DNA of 64,000 bases from the NCBI GenBank assembly GCA_016838895.1, contig JAEKNU010000010.1:42052-106051 (forward strand), written 5' to 3'. Positions 1 through 9,036 of this stretch are shown here, piece after piece (the stretch's first letter is position 1; every line of letters begins with the position of its first letter). This stretch comes from Chloroflexota bacterium. Lineage in GTDB: Bacteria; Chloroflexota; Anaerolineae; Anaerolineales; Anaerolineaceae. Below the pieces are notes generated by a model. The model had not been told where the DNA came from, searched no databases, and worked only from the letters and a program-made list of their open reading frames with translations. The position numbers were made by a program, and so were the translations under genes.

Positions 1-315
1 ATTGTCAAGAAACATCGCCCGGCAACAGAGGCATTGCTCAATTCCTGCAAGCCCCTTTCCATTAAAAAAGGTGTTCTCAGCCTGGGTTTTGCCAGTGAGG
101 TTTTACGCGGCCGCATGGATCAACTGGAAAACACTGATCTTGCCCGGCAGGCGATTGCTCATTTATTTGATGCCGACGTACAGATACGCTGCGTGGTAAT
201 AAAAGAATCTCAGAATACAGATAACACGGTCACTGCACCTGATGAAAGTATGCTCAAAACCGTATTGGATTTAGGTGGAAAATTAGTGCCACCGGATGCC
301 AATCCGGAAAAATGA
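1..315 (+). CDS. dnaX: C-terminal fragment of DNA polymerase III subunit gamma/tau (truncated at window start)
   Basis: Frame 1 is open from base 1 to the stop at 315. It lies directly upstream of ybaB-recR, the conserved dnaX-ybaB-recR order. The call rests mainly on synteny. Confidence 0.7.
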   Translation: MVKKHRPATEALLNSCKPLSIKKGVLSLGFASEVLRGRMDQLENTDLARQAIAHLFDADVQIRCVVIKESQNTDNTVTAPDESMLKTVLDLGGKLVPPDANPEK

Positions 316-369
316 GAGTAAAATTATCTCGGGATGTTGATCATCCCGCATGAATTGGAGGTATTTATT

Positions 370-729
370 ATGGCAAAAGGATACGGAAGACAAGCAGGCG
401 GACGTAAAGGCATGCCAGGGGGCGGTGCCGGCGGCGGAAATATGATGAATCAGCTCAAGGCCATGCAGGAGCAAATGGAAGCTGTGCAGGCCCAGGTTGC
501 CCAGGAAACCGTGACCGCCAGTGTCGGCGGCGGTATGCTCAAGATCACCATGACAGGTGACCAGGTCTGCCAGTCAGTAGAGATTAACCCCGAGATGTTG
601 ACTGACATGGATGCCGAAATGTTACAGGATTTATTGTTGAGCGGCATTAACAGCGCATTGGAACAATCCAAAGAGCTCTCCAGCAGCCGCATGTCTTCTA
701 TTACCGGCGGCATCCCTGGAATAGGTTAA
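370..729 (+). CDS. ybaB: YbaB/EbfC family nucleoid-associated protein
   Basis: Small protein with 'MNQLKAMQEQMEAVQAQ' and 'GGGMLKITMTGDQ...VEINPEML' typical of the family; ATG at 370 preceded by GGAGG. Adjacent to recR. Confidence 0.92.
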   Translation: MAKGYGRQAGGRKGMPGGGAGGGNMMNQLKAMQEQMEAVQAQVAQETVTASVGGGMLKITMTGDQVCQSVEINPEMLTDMDAEMLQDLLLSGINSALEQSKELSSSRMSSITGGIPGIG

Positions 730-738
730 TAAAGAAAA

Positions 739-1350
739 ATGCCTGTACTCCCCCAACCTGTTCAGGATTTAATCGCTGCTTTCGAGCGCCTGCCCGGTAT
801 TGGTCCAAAATCGGCCTCCCGATTGACCTTCTACTTACTGCGCGCCGCAGAAGACATCACTGATAACCTGACAGAAGCCCTTTCCGCCATCAAACGCAGC
901 ACCGGCTCCTGTTCTGTATGTCATAACATTACCCTCGCTGAGCAAGATGTCTGTGAACTGTGCAGTGCCGAGGATCGTGATGAGAGCATCGTGTGCGTGG
1001 TGGAAGAACCCATCGATGTGCTCATGCTGGAACGTACTGGCGGCTTCTTCGGCCGCTATCATGTACTGCACGGCGTGCTCTCCCCCATTGAAGGTGTCGG
1101 CCCGGATGATATCAAAATGGCCAGCCTGGTCGAACGTGCCAAAACCGGCAAGGTCAAGGAAGTGATCGTGGCCACCAACCCCAGCATGGAAGGCGACGCC
1201 ACAGGGCTTTATATTCAGCAGCAGTTGGCCCCTCTGCCCAACGTGCGCGTCACGCGCCTGGCACGCGGCCTGCCCGTCGGCGGCGACCTGGAATACGCCG
1301 ATCAAAACACCCTGCTCAGGGCGTTGGCAGGACGACAGGAAATCAATTAA
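739..1350 (+). CDS. recR: Recombination mediator protein RecR
   Basis: 'LIAAFERLPGIGPKSASRLTFYLL', Cys4 zinc motif 'CSVCHNITLAEQDVCELC', Toprim-like 'VVEEPIDVLMLE'. Confidence 0.97.
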   Translation: MPVLPQPVQDLIAAFERLPGIGPKSASRLTFYLLRAAEDITDNLTEALSAIKRSTGSCSVCHNITLAEQDVCELCSAEDRDESIVCVVEEPIDVLMLERTGGFFGRYHVLHGVLSPIEGVGPDDIKMASLVERAKTGKVKEVIVATNPSMEGDATGLYIQQQLAPLPNVRVTRLARGLPVGGDLEYADQNTLLRALAGRQEIN

Positions 1351-1372
1351 TTACTTGACACTGAGCGAAATC

Positions 1373-1410
1373 AAAGTGCCGCTTGAGGAAATCCTCAAGC
1401 GGCACTTTTT
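1373..1410 (+). terminator. Rho-independent terminator after recR
   Basis: Perfect stem aagtgccgcttgagg/cctcaagcggcactt followed by a T-run. Confidence 0.9.
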
Positions 1411-1652
1411 CGTTTCGTAGGATGGGTAAAAGAGCGATTTTAAAAATATTACTTATCATACCAACAGCAGCTCTGTAACCCATCATTTTCCTGTAAAACA
1501 CATAACTATTCTCTGACATGCGCCTGTTGTAGGGTTGCGGAGCCTGAATAATACCAACAAAATTGAATTCCAATCATCACCTTCACCCAACATTCACAAC
1601 CCTAACAAAAATCCTGCTACAATAAAAACTATCTATCACACAGGGATACACA

Positions 1653-2372
1653 ATGCAAATTCAAGCCATTCTATTCGATCTCGGCAACACATTATCCAAA
1701 AGCGCCTCCTTTGTTGAGGCCTTGCTTCAACTGGAGAACACCCCCTTCAGCCAATCTCTGGGATTGGATAGGGAAGCTTTAACCACCATCGGGGAAGAAT
1801 TCGGAAAAAACATACGTGAGCTATACAGTAAAGATGATCTCACCCAACCCCATTGGTTTGATGTCTGGCAGGCAGCAGCCATCAATAGCAGCATTAACCT
1901 CACGGATGTGCAAATCACGGAACTCAGTTATGCTCATTTGAATGCGTTCTTACAGCAGAGCCAGGTAGAACCTTATGCGATACCTTTGTTATCCATGATA
2001 AAAGAAAATCAGATTCCATTGGGGCTGATCTCCAATGTCACCGGACCGGTTGAACTCTTTGCCGCCGACTTCCAGAACAAAGGGATGGCAGATTATTTCG
2101 ACGTGATCATATGGTCCAATGTGATTGGTGTTCGCAAACCAGACAAACGCATTTTTCAAACCGCGCTGGATGGATTGAATTTACAAGCCAGCAAGCAAAT
2201 CATTATGGTGGGCGACAATGAAACAGCTGATATCCTGGGTGGCAATGCCATGGGGTTTACCACCATCAAAGTCATTGATGATGAAACACAAGAAGACAGT
2301 GCCGCGGATTATGTGGTTAATAAAGTGGGAATGATTGAGTTTTTCAAATCTAATATTATTGAAACGATATAA
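1653..2372 (+). CDS. HAD superfamily hydrolase
   Basis: 'AILFDLGNTLSKS', 'GLISNVTG', 'KPDKRIFQTAL', 'MVGDNETADILGGNAMGF' HAD motifs. Confidence 0.9.
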   Translation: MQIQAILFDLGNTLSKSASFVEALLQLENTPFSQSLGLDREALTTIGEEFGKNIRELYSKDDLTQPHWFDVWQAAAINSSINLTDVQITELSYAHLNAFLQQSQVEPYAIPLLSMIKENQIPLGLISNVTGPVELFAADFQNKGMADYFDVIIWSNVIGVRKPDKRIFQTALDGLNLQASKQIIMVGDNETADILGGNAMGFTTIKVIDDETQEDSAADYVVNKVGMIEFFKSNIIETI

Positions 2373-2432
2373 GCCTATTGTCGGGTTTCGCTGATATTCA
2401 GCTTTGATCAGGTTTTGACTGAGCACTTGGAC

Positions 2433-3644
2433 CTAATCAACAATATCATCAATGGTCCGATAACCATAGAAATGCGGAATGCCTGATTTATATTTCTGTT
2501 TCAGATCTTCACTATCTAATTTCAGTTCACCATTTTCAATTAATACTTCCTGGCGTAATTCCTGTGCCCACTTGATAATTTCATCAATGGTAGGAACATC
2601 TATAGCTAAACGATCTGCTGCCCACTTTGCGATACACAATCCATAATGTATATCATCCGTGAAAAAACGATGATTTGTATTGATCTTCCATGTCCCCGCT
2701 GGTGTTTTCACAGTGGGTGGTTTGATAGCCCCTAACGTCCTGGACAATTGGAACGATTCAACAATATTATATACTTCTGTCTCATTTGTTGTAAAATCCA
2801 GCGTCAGATAGTCCAGCATGTAGGTAAATTTTTTCTGCGGGTATTTTTCCTTGATACTCTGACGAATTTTTGAATAGTCCGCGTCCAATCTGATGAGAAT
2901 ATCAGCAGATAATTGATCAAAATCTCTGTAAAAGTATGGAATAGTTGCAGCTTTATCCCATTCACCACCATGTTTTATAAATAACCCATAGCATCGTGAA
3001 GGATGGATGATTTGGTTATCTACTGATAATGTCAAGGACAAAAAATTATCAGCTTGCCGTACTTCACTTTTTCCGAACCATCCCACACAAACTTTTTCGA
3101 GGATTTTCTGGTTCAACCCTTCAAATTCCCCTTTGGGTGCTACAGCAGCAATATTTATCGGCTTGATTCCATACGTGATCCCTATTTTGCCATACTCTTG
3201 AATTCTGCAAATCCACGGGATTAAACCAAAACAAAACGTGACGATTTTTTCCAACCCAAAAGCATGCTTCATTTCATCAACCATCCAATTGAAACCCGCC
3301 TGACCATATACCGTGCCTACGTATACCTTCTTTTCAGGATTCAGATGAGCTCCCATACGATGAAGCGCATTTCTGTATTGGCTTACTGGCATACATAATA
3401 TAATCACATCTGATTCATAAATGAAATCTTTTGGATTTGAACTTATTTTGGATAATTGGCCTTCAAACTTTTCAATGACATCTCCGTCTGCGGACTGATA
3501 CTGCAATTCGATTTGTTTTGACCAACGTTCTGGCTTTCTTGTCAATAGATTTACATGATAGTTTGCAGCAGAAAGCAAGGGAATCAGAGTATGTGCACTT
3601 GCTCCTCCGCCTACAATTGTTACCGTTAAGTCTTCTGTCTTCAT
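2433..3644 (-). CDS. NAD/NADP octopine/nopaline (opine) dehydrogenase family protein
   Basis: N-terminal Rossmann 'VTIVGGGASAHTLIPLLSAANYHVNLLTRKPERW'; C-terminal half with 'QIIHPSRCYGLF' resembling opine dehydrogenase C-domains. Confidence 0.75.
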   Translation of the reverse strand: MKTEDLTVTIVGGGASAHTLIPLLSAANYHVNLLTRKPERWSKQIELQYQSADGDVIEKFEGQLSKISSNPKDFIYESDVIILCMPVSQYRNALHRMGAHLNPEKKVYVGTVYGQAGFNWMVDEMKHAFGLEKIVTFCFGLIPWICRIQEYGKIGITYGIKPINIAAVAPKGEFEGLNQKILEKVCVGWFGKSEVRQADNFLSLTLSVDNQIIHPSRCYGLFIKHGGEWDKAATIPYFYRDFDQLSADILIRLDADYSKIRQSIKEKYPQKKFTYMLDYLTLDFTTNETEVYNIVESFQLSRTLGAIKPPTVKTPAGTWKINTNHRFFTDDIHYGLCIAKWAADRLAIDVPTIDEIIKWAQELRQEVLIENGELKLDSEDLKQKYKSGIPHFYGYRTIDDIVD

Positions 3645-3699
3645 ATTAAATATTTCCCTCCAAAACTAAAACATCATCATTCCTGTTTTTGCCACCCAA

Positions 3700-4018
3700 C
3701 TGGTTGATTAAGCAACATCTTAATGCGCGAAATCAAACAACTCAACTTTATCCTTGCTGGATAAAATCCCCTCCCTCACCTGAACAACAAACCAGTCGTA
3801 GGACGGGTTGAGCAGATTGACAATGACCTTTTCAACGATTCCATGCGAAACCCGTCGAAGGGCATAAGCCTATCGTCGGGTTTCGGTTCTCGTTTTTTTC
3901 TAACAAGCATCATTCCCGACACCACCTCTACCCGACCTACGCATGCGCCGACTGTAGGACGGGGTTGAGCAAATCGGCTGGTTGATTGATCAACAACTTA
4001 ATGCGTGAAATCAAGCAA
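3700..4018. repeat. Two diverged copies of a 41-bp intergenic sequence (3700-3740 and 3978-4018)
   Basis: CTGGTTGATTAAGCAACATCTTAATGCGCGAAATCAAACAA versus CTGGTTGATTGATCAACAACTTAATGCGTGAAATCAAGCAA; most positions identical. GTAGGACGGG(G)TTGAGCA is also duplicated at about 3798 and 3954. Confidence 0.75.
3846..3885. repeat. Imperfect inverted repeat (hairpin) in the intergenic repeat cluster
   Basis: cgaaacccgtcga ... tcgtcgggtttcg; the right side (ataagcctatcgtcgggtttcg, 3864-3885) recurs with 1 mismatch at 2369-2390. Confidence 0.8.
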
Positions 4019-4222
4019 AACCACTTTGTCCTCAATGGATATATACCCTTCATCCATCCGAATGGAGAAGAATTCAAATTAACCCACATACAAAAAGATT
4101 TAATTCTGGTGGGTTCTTTGGGATCTAGGAAAATAGAAGTGCTTCTCTATATTGATCACAATACCACAACTATTCACTCACCATTTAACAAATCAACGAC
4201 CCAATGCATGAAACACCACCCC

Positions 4223-5863
4223 TCACCCAAACAATAACACCGCCTGCTGCAGGGTGTACCCAAAACCAATCGCCAGTGGAATACCCACCGCCAACCAGGC
4301 CAGAATCACAACAATCAATGGACTTCCAGACGACTTACCAATGCTTTGATTGCTTTTGCTGAAACCTTCTGCAACACTGCGGTCACTGGCAACTACTTTT
4401 TCTTCGGTTAACTCCTCATCAGTCATAAAATGTTCATCTGCAACCGGTTTGATCATCATGTTCAAAAGCAATCCCAGCACCAGTAAACCCGCCAGGATAT
4501 ACAGGGTAGTATCATATGCATTTGCCCTTGAAACCCCATTTGCAAGTTGATATTCACGAATATAATTGACCAACACCGGTCCAAGCACACCGGCGGTTGA
4601 CCAGGCGGTCAGCAACCTGCCATGGATCGCGCCAACCATCTGGGTGCCGAACATATCCGCCAGATAGGCCGGAATGGTTGCAAAACTACCGCCATACATG
4701 GAAACAATAATGCAAAATGCGCCGACAAATAAAGCCAGCGAGCCCGTGCTTCCAAAGGTTGGCGTTAAAGCATACAGCAGAATGCCAAAAATAAAGAAAG
4801 CGGCATAGGTTGCTTTACGTCCGATAAAATCCGATAAAGAAGCCCACAAAATACGGCCGGCGATATTAAACAGGGACAACAAACCAGTAAAACTTGCCCC
4901 GATAATTGCAATCTGCCCTATTTGATCCACACTCAGCTCATTAAAGCCAAGCTGGATCCCGATCAGCTTGCCGCCAAAGACTTCCTGTAAAAGCGGAGAC
5001 GCCATGCCGATGATCCCAATACCGGCAGTAACATTCAAACACAGTACCCCCCAAATCAACCAGAATTGGGGAATTTTTAATATTTTGGACAAATGTACAT
5101 GCTTCAAGGTGATCATCCGATTGGTACTACCCGCTGCAGGTGCCCAACCCGCAGGCTGCCACCCTGATGGAGGAATCCGATAAGCCAGCGCACCGCCGAC
5201 CATGAATATAAAATAGATCCCTGCCAACATCAGAAAGGCTTGCCAAACCCCAACACTGCTGGAGGACGCAAAAGTACTCATCAGGCGATTGGCCAACGGC
5301 GCGCCAATCATGGCGCCGCCGCCAAAACCCATGATCGCCATGCCTGTCGCCATACCGCGCCTGTCCGGGAACCATTTAATTAGTGTTGAAACCGGCGAGA
5401 TATAGCCCAATCCCAAACCGATCCCGCCAATTACACCCGAACCAAGCCATAACAACCAGATCTGATGCAAATAAACACCTAGCGCTGAGATAACCAGGCC
5501 ACCGCACCAGCATAATGCGGAAACAACCCCAGCTTTACGCGGTCCGGCATGTTCCAGCCAACCGCCCCAAATGGCAGCCGATGAACCCAGAAACACGAAA
5601 AAGAGTGTATACATCCAGCCCAGCATGGAGATAGGCCAATCACAGGTGGTTGTGAAAATTTTGGCAACAAAACTCATGTTTTCAGGGCAGGCTACTGCCT
5701 CTTGAACCCCAATCGCTTTTGATAGCGGCAGCCAGAAAACAGAAAAGCCATAAGCCATACCGATACATAAATGAATGGCCAAAGCGGCTGGCGGAACCAG
5801 CCAACGATTGAAGCCAGGCTTTGCGATTGTGCGCTCTTTTTGAAAAAAATCCCAAAATGCCAT
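4223..5863 (-). CDS. OFA (oxalate/formate antiporter-like) family MFS transporter
   Basis: Polytopic; 'RWLVPPAALAIHLCIGMAYGFSVFWLPLSKAIG', 'GVIGGIGLGLGYISPVSTLIKWFPDRRGMATGMAIMGFGGGAMIGAPL' are OFA signatures. Confidence 0.92.
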   Translation of the reverse strand: MAFWDFFQKERTIAKPGFNRWLVPPAALAIHLCIGMAYGFSVFWLPLSKAIGVQEAVACPENMSFVAKIFTTTCDWPISMLGWMYTLFFVFLGSSAAIWGGWLEHAGPRKAGVVSALCWCGGLVISALGVYLHQIWLLWLGSGVIGGIGLGLGYISPVSTLIKWFPDRRGMATGMAIMGFGGGAMIGAPLANRLMSTFASSSSVGVWQAFLMLAGIYFIFMVGGALAYRIPPSGWQPAGWAPAAGSTNRMITLKHVHLSKILKIPQFWLIWGVLCLNVTAGIGIIGMASPLLQEVFGGKLIGIQLGFNELSVDQIGQIAIIGASFTGLLSLFNIAGRILWASLSDFIGRKATYAAFFIFGILLYALTPTFGSTGSLALFVGAFCIIVSMYGGSFATIPAYLADMFGTQMVGAIHGRLLTAWSTAGVLGPVLVNYIREYQLANGVSRANAYDTTLYILAGLLVLGLLLNMMIKPVADEHFMTDEELTEEKVVASDRSVAEGFSKSNQSIGKSSGSPLIVVILAWLAVGIPLAIGFGYTLQQAVLLFG

Positions 5864-6138
5864 CAGATTTACTCCTTTTCAATGAGTCAATGGATGCATG
5901 GGAAAGCCGGTTTGTTCAAGAAAATCATGTCGTAGATGCAAATACAATATAACATGTACTCATGTCGATCACTCGGATCATACGCCAGTATGCTGCGAAG
6001 ATGATGTAGATGTGCCTGGTTCAAACGTGGGTATATACAGATTATAACAAATCCTACTTCTCATGCACCTGTACAATTGAATTAGTCTGGGAAAATGTTT
6101 CAGGAATTACGATAATGAAATATCTACAGCCCAAGTGT

Positions 6139-6168
6139 AAAAGCCGACCTTTGCAGGTCGGCCTTTTT
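6139..6168. terminator. Bidirectional rho-independent terminator
   Basis: aaaagccgacc ttgc aggtcggcctttt stem with A-tract and T-tract on the two sides. Confidence 0.85.
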
Positions 6169-6199
6169 ACATAATTATGCTATCAAATTTTGTTCTGGA

Positions 6200-7471
6200 T
6201 TAACATGCAATTTGCCCATCATTAGCATTAAATAGCTGTTTTTCCGCTACCTTCCCCGCCAAATAGGCCAGAAAAACGCCAATGCTCAATAGAATCATAT
6301 TCAACACAAAGGGTAGCGCTTTCTCCTGTGCAGAAAGCAATCCGGCAATCCAGCCAAATGGCGAGGTGATCAAAATCACCGCTACATATAAAATGGATTG
6401 TATACGCGCGCGTTCCTTGGCATCAATGGTCACAATCGTCATCTGTTCCAGCAATGGGGTTACTGTTGCCAGGCTGCAAGCCTCAAACAAAATACTGATC
6501 AACAACACCCCGTAGTTAGCCTGTGGCACCAGCACCAGAATCAATTGACTGAATAGGAAACCGCTGAAACCAACCATCATGGGAATTTTGAAATTTACCG
6601 TTTTCATTCTTGGAATCACTAAAAAGAAGAATAATAGCATCACAATCGATTTTGCAAAGGGATAAATGGCAATATGCTCGGCAGGGATGCCAATTTTCTC
6701 CGTCACAATCACCGACCAGAACGTCCCATTAATCGTCGTACTGATACTCATGATCGCCATAATGCCCATGGTAATCAGGGAGGCGGGGTTATTGAATATT
6801 ATTTTAAATACCCCGTCATATTCCTTCAAACTGGAGAATAAACTTTTCCCTCGGGTTTGTTCCATGCGCACCAATCCTTGCGTTGTTTCCGTGGTCAGAC
6901 GATAGGTCAGAAATGCCTTCACAGTAAACGACAACGCTGCAAACAGGTACATCATACGTACTGCAGGGATGAGATCAAATTTCATTATCAACAATCCGGC
7001 CAGAGGAACAAAATATGCAGAGGTTAAGCACATAATTTGAATCCAGGTGAAAATATCAATCAGCTCATCTGCCTCGGCATCCTCCACCATCAGGCAGGTC
7101 CAGGCATTCGCTGCCACGCGCAGGAAACTGGCCATCACAGCAGCTGCCAAAAAATGCCAATAGGTTTGTGCAAATGCAAAAATGATTGCCGGAATCGTCC
7201 AGGCAAAAATATCAAATATCAACGTCGTTTTTCGACGACCCAGCTTATCGGTAATCACACCCCCAAAGACCGCCATAATTAGTTGAAACACCCAGCCAAC
7301 ACTCAACCATAAACCAATTTGTTCATCATTGATCCCCAATGCCAGCATATACACTGAAACATATGGGGCTAATAAACTGTTCGGAATACCATTTAAAGCT
7401 TCAGTATAAACACAACCACGCGCATTGCCTTTAAAATTAATCAATGTTTTAAACATAGGATGGATTTTCAT
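6200..7471 (-). CDS. MFS transporter (tandem paralogue 1)
   Basis: Polytopic; 'MLALGINDEQIGLWLSVGWVFQLIMAVFGGVITDKLGRRKTTLIFD' MFS loop 2-3 motif. Start set at MKIHPMFKT to match the paralogue (ORF extends to 7516). Confidence 0.9.
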   Translation of the reverse strand: MKIHPMFKTLINFKGNARGCVYTEALNGIPNSLLAPYVSVYMLALGINDEQIGLWLSVGWVFQLIMAVFGGVITDKLGRRKTTLIFDIFAWTIPAIIFAFAQTYWHFLAAAVMASFLRVAANAWTCLMVEDAEADELIDIFTWIQIMCLTSAYFVPLAGLLIMKFDLIPAVRMMYLFAALSFTVKAFLTYRLTTETTQGLVRMEQTRGKSLFSSLKEYDGVFKIIFNNPASLITMGIMAIMSISTTINGTFWSVIVTEKIGIPAEHIAIYPFAKSIVMLLFFFLVIPRMKTVNFKIPMMVGFSGFLFSQLILVLVPQANYGVLLISILFEACSLATVTPLLEQMTIVTIDAKERARIQSILYVAVILITSPFGWIAGLLSAQEKALPFVLNMILLSIGVFLAYLAGKVAEKQLFNANDGQIAC

Positions 7472-7695
7472 TAGGCTGCGGTTCCTTGTAACCGAAAATT
7501 CTCCTCCAACACACATGTGTCAGAGGAGTTTATTTTACTGGACTATCTGATGATTAACAAAGATTTTTCAGACACAATTTTAATATATATATATGCAACT
7601 AAATTTTGGCCGGATAATTTACTGCTTACATCATTCACTATGAATTTGGTAAACGGAGAGTTCACATTTACCGATTTTGAGCAATTTTCCTACAA

Positions 7696-8964
7696 TTATT
7701 TTTTCCCTCCAACATTCGACAAAATCAGCTTCTTCTCAGCCACATTACCCGACAAATAGGCCAGCAATACACCAATACCCAATAACACTATGTTCAGTAT
7801 AAAAGGCAAGGCTTTTTCCTGTGCAGAAAGCAAACCGGCAATCCAGCCAAAGGGAGAAGTAATCAGAATAATCACCACATACAAGACAGATTGAATACGA
7901 GCACGTTCCTGGGGGTTAATGGTCAGCACAGTCATCTGGTCTACCAATGGGCTGAGGGCTGCCATACTGGCAGCTTCAAAGAGTATACTGATCATCAAAA
8001 TCCAATAACTATGGATTGGCACCAGCACAAGCAGAAATTGACTAAGTAAAAATCCGCCGAAACCCAACATAAGAGGAATTTTGAAGTTTATCTTTTTCAA
8101 TCGTGGAATAATCACAAAGAAAAAGATCAGCATCACCAATGACTTGGCAAAGGGATAAATGACGATATTCTCCGCTGGGATACCGATTTTTTCGGTAACA
8201 ATCACCGACCAAAAGGTACCGTTGATCATGGTTGTAATACTCATTACCGCCATGATGCCCATAGTATACAGGGTGGCGGGTGTGCTGATTAAAATCTGAA
8301 AAACACCTTTGTATTCCTTCAAGCTGGAAAAGATACTTATGCCTTTGGTAGCCTGCATACGCACCACTCCCTGACGCGTTTCCGTAGTCATGCGGTACGT
8401 TAAAATAGCTTTTACGGTGTATGAAATTGATGCAACCAGGAGCAGAATTCGCAATGCGGGCACTAGGTCAAATGCTTTGATCATCAATCCGGCCAGCGGT
8501 ACAAAATACCCCGAAAACAGGCAGGCAATTTGAATCCAGGAAAAAATGTCGATCAATTCATCCGGCTCTGCATCCTCAATCATCAAACAGGTCCAGGAAT
8601 TTTGGGTGATGCGAATAAACGAGCCTATCATGGCTGCGGCTAAAAAATACCAGAAGTTTTGTGCAATAGCAAATATCAAGGTTTGCACACTTGACGCCAG
8701 GATATCAAAAATTAAGGTGGTTTTACGGCGGCCTAATTTATCAGTGATCACCCCACTGAACAAGGCCATAACCAGTTGAAACCCCCAACCCACACTCAGT
8801 AAAAAACCGATTTGCGGTTCACTAATCCCCAATGCCAGCATATACACTGCCACATAGGGTGCTACTAAATTTGCCGGTATTCCGTTTATTGGTTCAGTAT
8901 AAACACAGCCGCGCGCATTCCCCTTGAACTCAATCAAGGTCTTAAACATAGGATGTACTTTCAT
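7696..8964 (-). CDS. MFS transporter (tandem paralogue 2)
   Basis: Full-length similarity to 6200..7471 (MKVHPMFKTLIEFKGNARGCVYTEPINGIPANLVAPYVAVYMLALGI). Confidence 0.9.
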   Translation of the reverse strand: MKVHPMFKTLIEFKGNARGCVYTEPINGIPANLVAPYVAVYMLALGISEPQIGFLLSVGWGFQLVMALFSGVITDKLGRRKTTLIFDILASSVQTLIFAIAQNFWYFLAAAMIGSFIRITQNSWTCLMIEDAEPDELIDIFSWIQIACLFSGYFVPLAGLMIKAFDLVPALRILLLVASISYTVKAILTYRMTTETRQGVVRMQATKGISIFSSLKEYKGVFQILISTPATLYTMGIMAVMSITTMINGTFWSVIVTEKIGIPAENIVIYPFAKSLVMLIFFFVIIPRLKKINFKIPLMLGFGGFLLSQFLLVLVPIHSYWILMISILFEAASMAALSPLVDQMTVLTINPQERARIQSVLYVVIILITSPFGWIAGLLSAQEKALPFILNIVLLGIGVLLAYLSGNVAEKKLILSNVGGKK

Positions 8965-9036
8965 GAAGCAAGAATTCCTTAATTATGGGTCATTCTCCCC
9001 TGACAAAGAACTGCCAGAGGAGATACATTTACATAA

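Noticed and set aside
835-1305. 156-aa minus ORF opposite recR
   Set aside because: Fully antisense to recR; codon-bias shadow ORF.
3690-4018. Considered as an IS element remnant
   Set aside because: No transposase-like ORF or defined terminal inverted repeats with target-site duplication could be identified; kept only as an intergenic repeat.
3986-4237. 83-aa + strand ORF in the intergenic repeat region
   Set aside because: Its start lies within the duplicated 41-bp repeat; no family resemblance or clear RBS; probably chance.
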